DNA of 64,000 nt. Source: Camarhynchus parvulus (lineage: Eukaryota > Chordata > Aves > Passeriformes > Thraupidae). Within the stretch, counting starts at the first letter, position 1, and every line of letters begins with the position of its first letter. The notes under the pieces were generated by a model that had not been told where the DNA came from, did not search any database, and was given only the letters and a program-made list of their open reading frames with translations. Below, in pieces: positions 17,985-28,979 of the stretch. The stretch covers positions 4,998,501 to 5,062,500 of the forward strand of contig NC_044600.1 in NCBI RefSeq assembly GCF_901933205.1. The letters are read 5' to 3'. The position numbers and the translations under genes are program-made.

Positions 17985-20900
17985 TGGAGCATTGCTGGAA
18001 CACAGGGGAGGAACAGAGCAAGAGTTATGGGAAAAGCTGGAGCATCTCTCCAGCAGAAACCTGTGTGGCTTTGCTCTTGTGCTGCCCAGCAAGCACCATG
18101 CCCTGTCCAGTGGAGGTGCAGAACCACCAAGGAATAAATAGAAATTGTGTTCATTTTCTGCTACAAACCTGGGGGTGTTGCTCCTCCTGTGTCCCAGCAC
18201 ATGGTCAGTGCCAGACCTGCCTCCTTCCCTGGGGATATTCTCACCTCCCAAAAACTCCTGAGGGGAACACTCCCCTGGCTTCCCAGGAAAGCCCTCAGAA
18301 CATTCCCACCCTCCCCAGCTGCAGGTGCAGAAGGAAATCTGCTCCTGGTGTAACCCACGTGCTCACAAACTTCTCCCTTAGTGCAGCCACCGCCGCTGTG
18401 TCATGGGGTGGAAGTGCCAGGTCAGTGGCTTTCACCAAACCAGGGCCAACTTTTAAAAATAGGGTCAAAACCAGGTTCATGTTTTTAAAAATAGGACATA
18501 AACCATCCTTTGCAGAACTACCTGCATTTGATCCCATTTGACTTCCTCACAGCTGCTTTTTCTAAGCCTGTCCTTACCCATTGTGCACATTGGGGGCTGT
18601 TGGTAACACCAGAGCTGGTACTAAGGAGGCTGGAGGTGGATTTTATTTAAAATTGCAAGCCAAACAAGCGATGTTATCTGAATGTGTCAGACACAAAAAA
18701 CCTCAGCCAGATCTGATAAATCTAGAGGAAATTCGGATCTCTGCCCAAACTGTCTCAGGTTTGCCTTTGGCTTCCACATGAAGAATTATCCTGCAGGTCT
18801 AAGTGGGAGAAGTTTGTAGGTACCAACCCAGATGCCAAAGGCACATTTACTTAATTTAAAATGTTTGAATGTTTTTAATTTAATTTTTTTAATTTTTAAT
18901 TTTAAAGGTTAAATGACATTTGCTGCAGTACCTGCTGGTTTTTTTCCAGTGCTTAGGTAAAAAATGTGAACACCTATTTAATAATGGTCAACACTTGCTG
19001 GTGTGATGATACTGAAACTTTGAAGTAGTTTTGGGTGGAAGCAGAAAATCTGCCATAAAAGGAAACATGCCTATTTTTGTATTTTCTCTCACCAAGGAGA
19101 CCGAGATATCTTCCTTCCTTCCTTTTAAAGAGGGAGCATCTAACTCAAGCAGTGGGGTAAAATGGCTTGTGAAATGATCCTGTTATGCTCCAGAAGTGGC
19201 AATTAACAATATTTTTATTTTAACAATTTTTCTTATCAATTTAAACCAGCTTGTCTCTCCTCTCCTGTTGGCAGGGGCTCCACTGAGGAAGACTCGATCC
19301 AACTCCTTTTCCCCAGCTGCATTCCCAGGTGGGAAAATCCACCTTAACTCCATCCCTGGGCCTTGGGACACACAGAGGGAAGGACAAAGTGCACTCCCAG
19401 CCCTTCCACACGTGCACATCTTATTTTTCCTGCTGCCCCTCAGCTCCTGCCCTTCTCCATCCCCATCACACAGCAACTTTCCTGCAACTCCATTCCCTGT
19501 CCCCTCCAGCCTGGCCCTGGGACAGGGAGGCATTTGCAGGACTTTCTGCCTCTCCCTGTGGCACAAGGGGTCCCCAGGGCTCAGCTGAAGGTGGGGAGCA
19601 GAGAGGGGGCTCAGCCAGGGCACCCAGAGGCACTCTCAGGGCTGGGGAGGGGGTGTAAAAACTCAGCAATGTGAGAAACAGCGCTTTGGAAATCCCAAGC
19701 AGCAACATCACAGAGTTCAGCCCCATGTGCTGTGTAAAAAACCAGCAGGATACTAAAAAAAATCTCCAGAAAGAGGAAATTTGGGTTTGCATGCTCTGTG
19801 CTTGCTTCCCCCTCACTGTGAGGGGGTGGGTGAGAGACTCTCCACAGCCACAGCCTCCTTCTCCCCTTGAACAGCTTTTCCCCCTGATTTTTCCATGGGT
19901 GCCCCCCAAATCAGCCACATTGGGGCACTGGATGAAGATTTGTGCCTAATGAGTCAGAGCAGCAGGTAAGAGTTGCAGGCAGCCTAAAATCAGTGTGTTA
20001 GAGCTGGGTACATCCTGGGTAAAGCATTTTCCATGTGCTGGAGGACAGCTGGGTATCCATCTGCTCCATGAGAACCCCTGCAGGAGCTGTGGGAGCAGCC
20101 CCTTACCCTGCTCACAGCTGGGCTCTGCCCCTCAGCTGAGCCTCAGCAGAAATCATCAACCCTCAGCAGTGCTCGGGCTCCTCACCTGAGGCTGCCTAGG
20201 GGTGTCCAATCCTGGTTAGCAAATCCTGGGGGTTTAACCCACAGCAGCTCCTAACCCCAGCTGGGTGGGGAGAGGCTTTGGGAGCAGCTCCTGGCTGGGC
20301 TGGGTTTGGGGGTGCTCTCCCTGCTGCTGCCTCGTGCCTGGAGCCCTCTCAGAGCTGGGATCTGCCAACACCTCCTGCTCCTGCCCAGAGCCAGGTGATG
20401 GATCAGCCTGGATGGATCCTCCACCTCCTGCTCCTGCCCAGAGCCAGGTGATGGATCAGCCTGGATGGATCCTCCCCCAAGCCCTGCCCTTGCTGCTGGC
20501 CCAGGTGAGCTGGGGGTGCTCAGTCCCCTCGTGTTCAGGATGAGGATGTGTTTTAAGAACACAGAAAGCCTGTGATGGGGGTGACAGGGGCACAGCAGCA
20601 GCACCCTGGTGTCCCCTGATCACTTACCCTCCTGGGGGAGCTGGGCTGGGCTGTGCCTGGCACCTCTCTTGTGTTTTTCCTTCTTCTCCTCCACAACCTA
20701 AAATAAAAGCAGAACATGCACAGGGGAAACATCAAATGGAAATTCAGTTTCCTGTGAGAGTGAAGGCAGGGTGAGGGTGGCTCTGTCCCCCCTAAGGGGC
20801 TCTGTGGGGAGGGCAGAGCTGGCCCAGGGGTGGCCTGGGCTTCTCCCAGTGCCCGCTTTGTTCTCTGGCCTGCCTTGGCAGGAAGCAGAATTTACAAGGT

Positions 20901-21979
20901 ATGAACCGAAAATAGAAATGCTAAAACCAGAAACTGAATGTTGTATGGAGTTGGGGTTTTTGTTCTTTTAACAAATGACAGAAGGCCTTCTCTGCCTTGA
21001 AGTAGTTTCCTGATAGATATTTGGGATTTATCTCTCCATCAGAGCGATATTCCCCCTTGCTGTGCTAACTAAATTCCAAGAATATGAAGGGAAAAAAATA
21101 AATGCTCTGGTTTAATGCCATGTGAGATACTCTGCTTTTGCCTTTTAATCCTTTGCAAAAGCTCTTGTCCTCCTTTGTTAATATTTATCCTGGTTAAGAA
21201 GGGAAAATAACCGGGAGCAGCAGTGCTGTGTGTCAGCCTAATCCCCCACCCTCCTTGTGCCTTCCTGGCACACTCTGATATCCTTGAGAGACGTTTCTGG
21301 CACCAAAGTTGTGAATTATCCCCCCAAACCATCAGCACTCAGCCCCTAGGGTTGCACAGCCATGTCCCTGTGCTGTGATAACCCCGTACTCTTCCTCCCT
21401 GGTTCTTGCAGTCAAATGGAAATTGGCCCATGGAAAATCAGTGTGGAACTACTTGTGAGGAACAGAGCACTTGGGAAAACTCATGGGACAAACAGAGAGA
21501 GACAAACCCAAGGAAAGTGTGGGAATTGGGTCAGTTATCCCTGTGCAGGGGGGATGGGGCTGCGTGGCCTGGAGGGCCCCTTACAGACCAGTCCCATCCC
21601 AGGGGCTGCTGGGTTAGCAGAGGCTGAGAATCGCTGGAGTTGGGGTTAATCCTTAAATTCAGCTGCTCACTCAGTGATAGCAGAAAATACAGCTTGAACC
21701 TCCAAGGCTGGGTGTTTTAGTTTCAGCCATCCCCCTGCTCTCACTCGGATGCTCAGAGCATCCCATGGGCACACACAGGAGCTCTTCAATAAATGAAGAT
21801 TATCTCTTCAATAAATAAATATAGCTGGGCTTTGCATCTCCTCCCTTCTACCTATTTACTCTGGGACTTACACCAGCTCTGTGGTGAAGGCAGGACCCCC
21901 CTGGCTGTCCCTGGGCTGTCCTATCCTGGCACAGCCTCACCAAATCTCCGGCACAACAACCAAAAAAAGCCTAACTGAA
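17985..21979. other. Intergenic or leader intron upstream of GPR174
   Basis: No coding gene recognised. AT-rich patches at about 18850-18915 and 19196-19245. Contains the 53-bp duplication at 20371-20476. If the CpG-rich patch at 22 kb is the GPR174 promoter, this stretch is its first intron. Confidence 0.45.
20371..20476. repeat. Nearly perfect 53-bp tandem duplication
   Basis: 20371-20423 and 20424-20476 differ at one base by eye. Each copy starts CCTCCTGCTCCTGCCCAGAG and includes GGATGGATCCTCC. Near-identity implies a recent local duplication. Confidence 0.92.
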
Positions 21980-22310
21980 CCCCCCCAGCGTGACCCGAAG
22001 GAAACCGGGACAGAGGAATCCCAGCCCTACCTTTGCTGGCCCGGAGGCTGTCCCGGCGCGTCCCCGCGGGGCTGCAGATGTCCCCACGGCGGGTCCCTCC
22101 CTCGCCGTGCAAAGCAAAAGCGCAACTGGCGGGGAGCGGCTGCGCCCTGGGGAGCGGCACGGGCACGGCGGGGCCCCGCTCCGGGCTGTCCCTGCCCCGG
22201 TCCTGCCGGGCATCACCCGCGGTCCTCCTCCCCCCGTGCTTTCCACAGGTGTTTGCGAGGGTGCTGCTGCTCTCGGGGTGGTTTTGGAGCTGCCGCTGCG
22301 AGGTTGGTGT
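21980..22310 (-). promoter_or_regulatory. CpG-rich patch, candidate promoter and leader exon of GPR174
   Basis: Dense CpG (for example CCCGGCGCGTCCCCGCGGGG, CACGGCGGG and GGGCACGGCGGGGCC) in otherwise CpG-poor intergenic DNA. On the - strand an AAAG/GTAGGG splice-donor match ends at 22031, which would allow a non-coding first exon spliced to the GPR174 coding exon about 5 kb away. The CpG density is seen directly; promoter role, strand and target gene are inferred. Alternatives are a promoter of an unannotated non-coding RNA, or a GC-rich island without function. Confidence 0.4.
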
Positions 22311-22335
22311 CACCCCAGCGGCTGTTTCTGCTGGC

Positions 22336-22437
22336 AGGGATGGGGTCAGAGCCCTAACTCAGCTCTGGGGACAGGGACCTGCTGCCAGGGATGGGGTCAG
22401 AGCCCTAACCCAGCTCTGGGGACAGGGAGCTGCTGGC
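22336..22437. repeat. Two-copy tandem duplication, 51-bp period
   Basis: 22336-22386 and 22387-22437 repeat AGGGATGGGGTCAGAGCCCT and CAGCTCTGGGGACAGGGA with a few substitutions. Lies next to the CpG-rich patch. Confidence 0.9.
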
Positions 22438-23042
22438 AGAGCCCCTCTGGGACAGGCACAGAGCTGAGGCTGAGGGAATGAGGATTCATCCATTATTTTC
22501 CTTCCCCAGCTTTCTGGGCAAGGCTCCTTCCTTCTCACCTGGGTGTTTGCACCCCTGTGCTGCAGTCCCTGCCCCCAGGGATTTGGGGGGATTTAGGGTC
22601 CCCTCGAAGCTGATCCTGGGCACATTTGGGCTCCCTAAAAGCAGCGACTTCTCCGCGGTCATTATTATCTCAATCAGGGGATTCCTTCAGCTCTTACGGA
22701 GCAAACAGGGTGAGAGCCCAGGGCTGTTCTTTCCCAAACGTGCCACGAACCGGTGTCACCTAGGGCCACATTGCCGGGCCGCCGCGGTCCCCGGGCATCG
22801 GCAGAGGGCAGAGTTGGCTGCGCTGTGAGTTTGAGCAGCAGCACTTCCCTGCTTATCCAGCGGAGGACTCCAGCCCAAGGAACATCAACCAGAATTCTTG
22901 TTAAGGGAGCAATGATTCGGTGGGTTAATTTGAAAAAGTGACTTTGCAAATTATTTCCAGAGAAGTTCTGCAGAGATTTTTTAATTTGCGACTTTTTAAT
23001 TTGCATTTATTAATTTTTCTTACACATCTTCCCAGGAGAACA

Positions 23043-23046
<4 letters not shown>
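22438..23046. other. Intergenic, second smaller CpG cluster
   Basis: Contains a shorter CpG-rich segment at about 22640-22810 (GCCGGGCCGCCGCGG-type text). No coding exon recognised. Confidence 0.4.
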
Positions 23047-23095
<49 letters not shown>

Positions 23096-23096
23096 T
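23047..23096. repeat. (AT)n dinucleotide microsatellite
   Basis: About 22 uninterrupted AT units from 23047 to 23090, followed by an imperfect TATATTATATT tail. Confidence 0.97.
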
Positions 23097-25479
23097 ACAC
23101 CTACCCAAAGCATCGTTGTTTTACTCGTATCACAATTCCAGCTTGGGGTTTGTAGCTCTCTACACTCCTTTTTATGGTGGTTTACAGATTAATGGCTCTT
23201 GCACCCTTGCAGGGTGACAGTTTGTCACCATGTGATGACAAACACCCTCTCCAAGGCTCTGTGGATGACATCTCCCAAAAATGCAGCTGTGTGCCTGTTC
23301 CAGCAGCTGATGCTTCTGCTGGTTAAAGCTTCCAACTTTATTCTGAAGCTGCTGATGACTTGATGGGCTTTAATTAACGTGGGAGCCAGAGCTTTCAGCA
23401 CTGAGGGATCTTCTCTGCAGATTTGTGCCTGTGGTGCAGGGCTGGGTTCTGGACTGCTGTTTTTGGGCTGGCAACAGTGGGGGTTGGGGTTTAGTGCTGA
23501 AGGGGGTTCTGTGGAGCTGGGGTGTCACTGAGCCCTCAGAGGAGGATGCTGCCTCAGCTCACATCAGTTCTGGGGCGGTTCCCTAATTTCAGCAGGATCT
23601 GGGATGTGAAACCTTCCCAGCACCTCCCACCAGCTGCCTCTGCCATGCTGTCATTCATTTCCTCTCCCTCTCCCCTAAACTCTGTGATGTGACACCCTGG
23701 GGTCCCCAGGCTCTCCACCAGCATTCCCCTGTGTGCCCCTGGCACTCCTTGCCTCCCACAAGGATTGAGGGGGATGGTTTGGAGGTGACTTTAATAGACA
23801 ATAAAATTGAGGCCAGTCTCAGGAATCACCAGTCCCTTGTGGCTGAGCAGTACCTGGGCTTGGGGATGGGCTCCTTTGCTTTTCCCACTGCAGCAGGTGA
23901 TGGATTCTCTGCTTCACTGCCATTTCTACAGCACTCAGCCTGGTTATGGAAGGCAGAGCCTGAGCTCAGGGCAGGGAGTGGATGTAGGGTACTGAGGGAG
24001 GGTTTGTCTCAAAACAACCTTGCAGGGCACCCCAAATCCTGTTTTGCTGGTGCCACACTCTGTGTGCATTGCCACCAGCATCCATCCCATTTCCCATCAC
24101 TCCAGGAGTGTTCATGGGCTGTGGGGTGGGAATTGAGGGTGTCTTTGCCAGCAGGCAAGTGCCAGTCTCTGAGTTCTGCTGTCCCCAGGGAAAACCCTGG
24201 CTGGACCTTCCAATCCTGCTGCAGTTGAGGCCAACAAAAATCAGGAGGTCTTGGAGCTGGGCATCAAATCACAAAGCAATTATTGTAGAGCATAAAATAA
24301 CATTTTAAATTTCTATTTTTCTCTTGTATTGATTATATATTTTTTTTCTTTACTTACATTTGTATCTTACAAGAATTGGAAGTTCTCAGTATATCTCAGT
24401 TTGTGCTTCACGACCTTGCAGGAGCTCCTCAGAGAGAACAGGCTGAGGCCTTTCTGATCTGCACTGCCTGTCTTTAATAGCAATAATTCCTGGGAAGAGG
24501 TTGTCTGCCTGCTCTCCACACGGCTGGGGCTGTCCCAGGGGAAAGGAGCGTGTCTGGAAAGGGGGAGCAGGCGCAGGTCCATGGATGCAGCTCCCAGCAC
24601 CAGCAGGGCTCACGTGGAGCCAGGGATGCAGCCGTGCTGCTGACACCAGGCTGAGGGCTAAAAACTGCTGGGCTTCCCTGCCCTGTGTGCCTGCAGCAGG
24701 GAATTCTCTTGAAAAACCAAAAAATCCCTGCAAAAGGAGCAGGGCCAGGCGATGGCGTGGCAGAGTCTGCCGGGAAGGATGTGCTGGCTGTGCCGGGATG
24801 AGGCTTTGGCTGCTCCCTGGAATGCTGAGGGCCCTCCCAGTGCTGAACCCTGCCATGGCATCCGCACAGAATTCCCAAATCCTCTCCCCCATGCCCTGAA
24901 CAGGACCCTGGAGCAGGGGAGAGGTGATGGACACACCTGGGGCTGTCACACGGTGCTGTCCCACCACACCCCAAACTTGGGCTTTGCAGGGTGTCGCTGG
25001 CTGAGCACACGAACCAAAAAATTGGATTGGGGTCTGATGAAATCATGGCTGTCTGTAAAACAGCTCCCTGGCTTGGAGAACCACTCCCTGGCTCGCCTGG
25101 GTTTGAAGCAGCAAAATTCTCCTTGAGTGTGTTGGAGCTGTGCTCAGGGCTGGAGCTGTTGGTGTTTGTTCCCCTGCCAGGGACAGCACTTCCCCTCTCC
25201 AGCACGAGGTGGGTGGGTGGAGAAGCTGCCCCTTGCCAGCAGTGGTGCCAAAAGTCAGGAGAGGCTCGATTGTGAGGGCTCCACAGAGGCTGAGTGGTTT
25301 TCCAGAGGCAAAGTCACTTTGGGGCTGGACTGGGAGCGTGTGGTCATGGAGGGAGGATAAAGGTATTTTTAGCTAGGAGAAAAGCAGCTCTTCTCCCTCC
25401 CTGTGGGGCCCTAAAAAGTGCCGTGCAAGGGATAGCTTGGATACTCCCAAGTACTGCATAATTTTAGGGATATGTAAGT
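23097..25479. other. Intergenic
   Basis: Non-coding sequence between the AT repeat and the next CR1. The long - strand frame at 24474-25205 has no family resemblance. A T-rich tract lies at 24310-24365. Nothing else recognised. Confidence 0.5.
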
Positions 25480-25702
25480 GTAGGTTTTGATGGGATTTTG
25501 GGAAAAAATTCTTCCCTGTGAGGGTGGGGAGGCCCTGGCACAGGTTGCTCAGAGCAGCTGTGACTGCCCCTGGATCCCTGCAAGTGTCCAAGGCAGGTTG
25601 AATGGGACTTGGAGCACCCTGGGCTAGTGGAAGGTGTCCCTGCCCATGGCAGGGGTGGGATGAGCTTTAAGGTCCCTCTCAACCCACACCATTTCATGAT
25701 GA
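25480..25702 (+). repeat. CR1-type LINE 3' fragment, plus orientation
   Basis: CR1 3' blocks in order: 'ttcttccctgtgagggtggg', 'aggccctggcacaggttgct', 'tgcccctggatccctgca', 'ggaaggtgtccctgccc' and 'tttaaggtccctctcaaccc', ending 'catttcatgatg'. Confidence 0.88.
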
Positions 25703-26892
25703 ACCTACAGCTGATAAAGCAGGAATCTGGCAGACATTGGAAGAGCAGGAAGCACCAGTTTGTACTGGAAAAGGATGTTCCTTCAGGAATTGATTCACAG
25801 AAAACCCAGCAAAATCCTTGCTACCCAGGGTGTCCCACCCTTCAAGGGATTTTTCTGCTGCTTGAGGCAGGCACAGCCTGAGGGAGGGTTTGCTCTTGAG
25901 TCTCCATGTGACATCAGGGAGAGTTTTGGGTTTGTTCTTTCCTGTTCTCTGTTTGGAAGGGGCAAGCTGTGTTGCAGAAATGTCAGAAAAGCAATCTGAA
26001 AACAAACTGGCAAAGTCCCAGTGGGAACTGGAGCTCCTGGGAAACCTGGAGCTGGTGCTGCCAGTAAAGTTGGAGCAACAATCCAGGATTTGCTGTTGCT
26101 CAGGAGGGGCTTATAAATGACCTGTCCGTGGTCATTCGGGGCCACCTGGATGTCCAGCCCAGCTCCTCTGGGCTGTGCCATTCCCAAAACAGCCAGGAAA
26201 AGCCGCAGTGCTGGTGAAGATCCTGCTGGTGTGGCTTGTCCTGTCAGTGGGAGCTGCCCTGAGCCAGTCCCGGCATCGGTGAGGTTTTATTGGATTTCCT
26301 GTTTTGCCTCCACACTCTGCTGGGTTTGGGCCATCTGAAACAGCGTTTTTCCAGCCCTGAAAGCTCTTTTTTTCCCCCCCAAGCAAACAAGGAAAACATG
26401 GCCTTTTGTTATTTATGTTTTTTTGTGAGAGGAGGAGGAGATTTGGGACAGAATGAGCCCCAGGGCAGCGGCTTTTCTGCCTGTTCCCGGAGTTTTCTGC
26501 CTGTCTCTGGCACACTTTAAGTACCAAAGCAAATTCCTCCAGTTTGTCTGGATCTCCCATCTGGTCTCCCCCATCCAGCCTCAGCACCCATTGTGTGCTT
26601 CCCAGAAACGCTGCATGGGGTGGAAATGTGCATCCAATCATGGGAAAAGCTGGTTTCTATCAACCCCTCTCTGCCTACGTTTACTTAAAAAATTCCCTGG
26701 GGGTTTTCAGGGAGGAGGAGACCTCAGAACCCCTGCACTGCTCACTCTTCGAGGCTTCTCCGAGCCCCAGACTTGGGTGTCCCCCCCAAATTGTGTCACT
26801 GCTCTGAGAAGAGATGTGGAGCATAATGAGAATATTTCCAAGCACTTAAAATAATACTCCTGAAGCTTGAATACACATTGGGATCATTTTAT
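25703..26892. other. Intergenic
   Basis: No gene or repeat recognised. Confidence 0.5.
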
Positions 26893-26893
26893 T
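26888..26893 (-). terminator. Candidate polyadenylation signal of P2RY10-like copy A
   Basis: TTTATT on the + strand (AATAAA on -) about 970 bases downstream of the copy A stop codon. Downstream GT-richness is modest, so this is a candidate only. Confidence 0.35.
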
Positions 26894-27863
26894 TCCTCAG
26901 AGTTTGAAGCTTTCAGGGCGTACTGGAGTCAGTTTTGTAAATTTTCTCAGTACCCACTGAAGGTTGGGATGGTTTTTGGTGTTCAAAGCAAAACTGAAAG
27001 TTTGGATAACATCTTCATGTGCAACTACACACGTCAGTAACATGACAAATAACACAAGACTCCCAAGAACAACACAAGAGACACCAATGACAAGTCCCTG
27101 TTTTTGCAGCTCACACCAGAGCTCTGTGAGTTAGTGTGCCCTGGGAGGTGTCACAGCTCCCTCTTTGCTTGTGGCATATCTATCATAATTTGTCTTCCAG
27201 ATATTGATCCCCCATAATCAACCAAGCACCTGCAGCTCCCAGGAGCCAGGTGGATCCTTCTGCTCAGCTCTGGGTGCCTTTTCCAGCAGCATGAGCTGAG
27301 CCCAGTTTGTTGAGCTCTCTCTTATAACACTGATGTGATATAGGTTAATACTCTGTTTGGTTACAGTCTTGCAGTCCAGATTAGGCTGCATTGGACCCAG
27401 GTGATGGATTTTTGTAGTGGAAAAGGTTCAGTTTACATGGAGATAATGAACTATCCTGATCCAGAGCCCTGTGTGAGCATGGTGGATGCTCCAGGTGATG
27501 GTGGCTGTAGGTACCCAGGATCAGGGCTGAAATCCCCAGAGCTGTGCCAAGGCTGAGCCTCTCACTCATAGCTCAGGGTTCAGAAGGATTCCCAAAATGG
27601 CAAATCTGCAGAAGCACTGAAACACCTGAAATGAGGCACCTGAACCCACTGCAGTCCAGCCATTGGCATCAACAGTGGCTTTTGAGGGGATGGAAGCCAA
27701 AAGTCCCCAGCAGCAACAGCGCAACCAGAAAATCTTTTGGCACCACAATGTCCTCATGGATCAGGTCCTGCCATCTGCGGCACACAGGGACAATTCCAGG
27801 CAGATTTGGAGAGCAGAGCAGTCCTCACCGCAGCTCTGAGAAGCCCCTGCATGGACAGGGCTC
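26894..27863 (-). other. Probable 3' UTR of P2RY10-like copy A
   Basis: Non-coding sequence after the copy A stop codon. No repeats recognised. Extent depends on the candidate signal at 26888-26893. Confidence 0.4.
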
Positions 27864-28979
27864 TCACGAGATGGACTCCAGCAGCAGCTCATCGGGGGGC
27901 ACAGTGGGGATGTCCATGCTGTTTATTTGGCCAAAGAACTTGGGAAGAGACCAGAACTTGAGGCGGGGGAGATTCCTCTTCCTGACGCGGATGTCGTGGG
28001 CGGTGTCGGTGCCGGAGGCGCTGCAGCGGCGGGGCGGGAGCCGCGTCCTCAGGGCCACGCAGCCGTGGCGCAGCAGCTGCGCCTGGAACTCAGAGGTCAT
28101 GAAGTAGTAGAGGACGGGGTCCAGGCAGCAGTTGAGGCTGGCTAGGCACAGGGAGATGGGGTGGAAGCGCAGCGTGCTCCGGTGCAGGGCGCAGTCCCGG
28201 ATGACGTTCTCGATCACCATCATGAAGAAGGGGAAGTTGATGTGGTAGGGGGTGAAGCAGATGAAGAAGACGGCAGCGCACATGAGGACCATCCTCAGGG
28301 CCTTCTGCTTCTCTCCAGCGTCCTGCAGCGCTGTGGGGCCCTCCCGCAGGGAATGCCACATCCTCCACGTGCACCAGGCGATGGTGCCAAAGGGGATGAT
28401 GAAGCCAAACAGCTCTGCCACCGTCACCAGCGTGATGGCGGCCCCAGGGCTGAGCTGCTTCACACCCAGGTCCGAGAAGCAGCTGTTGATGGAGTTGGAC
28501 AGGGCTGGGCTCCTGACAATGATGAGGGGCAGGCAGGCAGCCCCCACCAAGAGCCAGACCAGGGCGCTGATGGCCACATCATAGCGGCGCTTCCAGCCCT
28601 TGGCTCGGAATGGGTGCAGCAGGAACAGGTACCGCTGGATGCTGATGCAGCTGAGGAAGCAGATGCTGGCGTACATGTTGAGGTACTTCAGGTAGAAGCA
28701 CACCTGGCACAGGAAGCTCCCAAAGGGCCAGGTGTGGTTGATGTAGTAGTAGGTGCGCAGGGGCAGTGAGAGGACGTGGGCCAGGTCAGCCACAGCCAGG
28801 TTGATCATGAAGATGACGGCTTTGCTCTTCCTGCTGAGGAACCGGCACAGGACCCACAGGGCAGCGCTGTTGGCCAGGAGCCCTGGGATGAAGATGAGGG
28901 TGTAGGTGGTGGCGTAGAGAGTGGACTGGAAGGACATCTGGGGGTCGGAACAGTTCCTGGAGGACCCGTTGCTCTCCAT
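27864..28979 (-). CDS. P2Y10-like receptor, copy A (divergent tandem paralog), intact
   Basis: Class A GPCR of the P2Y10/GPR174 group. P2Y10 in mammals is a lysophosphatidylserine-responsive lymphocyte receptor; the ligand here is unknown. Complete single-exon frame of 371 codons; human P2RY10 has 339. Sequons at Asn4, Asn9 and Asn81; TM1 Asn37; LAVAD (61-65); Cys91 and Cys167 for the TM3-ECL2 disulfide; IQRY (114-117) replacing E/DRY; CFTPYH (241-246); DPVLY (287-291) replacing NPxxY. After helix 8 the tail is about 65 residues, rich in basic residues (RVRKRNLPRLK), and ends PPDELLLESIS. It has no resemblance to the copy B tail. Start codon context is strong (A at -3, G at +4). An upstream out-of-frame ATG at 29002 has weak context and may be removed by splicing. 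It occupies the position of the human P2RY10B pseudogene. Shares a near-identical TM1-TM2 segment with copy B. Confidence 0.9.
   Translation of the reverse strand: MESNGSSRNCSDPQMSFQSTLYATTYTLIFIPGLLANSAALWVLCRFLSRKSKAVIFMINLAVADLAHVLSLPLRTYYYINHTWPFGSFLCQVCFYLKYLNMYASICFLSCISIQRYLFLLHPFRAKGWKRRYDVAISALVWLLVGAACLPLIIVRSPALSNSINSCFSDLGVKQLSPGAAITLVTVAELFGFIIPFGTIAWCTWRMWHSLREGPTALQDAGEKQKALRMVLMCAAVFFICFTPYHINFPFFMMVIENVIRDCALHRSTLRFHPISLCLASLNCCLDPVLYYFMTSEFQAQLLRHGCVALRTRLPPRRCSASGTDTAHDIRVRKRNLPRLKFWSLPKFFGQINSMDIPTVPPDELLLESIS

Noticed and set aside
17846..18541. Open frame of 231 codons on the + strand
   Set aside because: Starts inside the antisense solo LTR and runs into unrelated sequence. 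No viral or cellular protein resemblance.
22753..22941. Short frame in the second CpG cluster as a possible coding first exon
   Set aside because: No resemblance to any known N-terminus and no clear donor; left as possible non-coding sequence.
24474..25205. Open frame of 243 codons on the - strand
   Set aside because: No family motif, no conserved pattern, Ser/Pro-rich composition typical of random frames in this base composition.
28161..28769. Open frame of 202 codons on the + strand, and a similar one of 168 codons at 38558-39064
   Set aside because: Both lie antisense to the two receptor genes in a GC-rich codon frame. Their resemblance to each other follows from the similarity of the receptors. 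No independent gene evidence.
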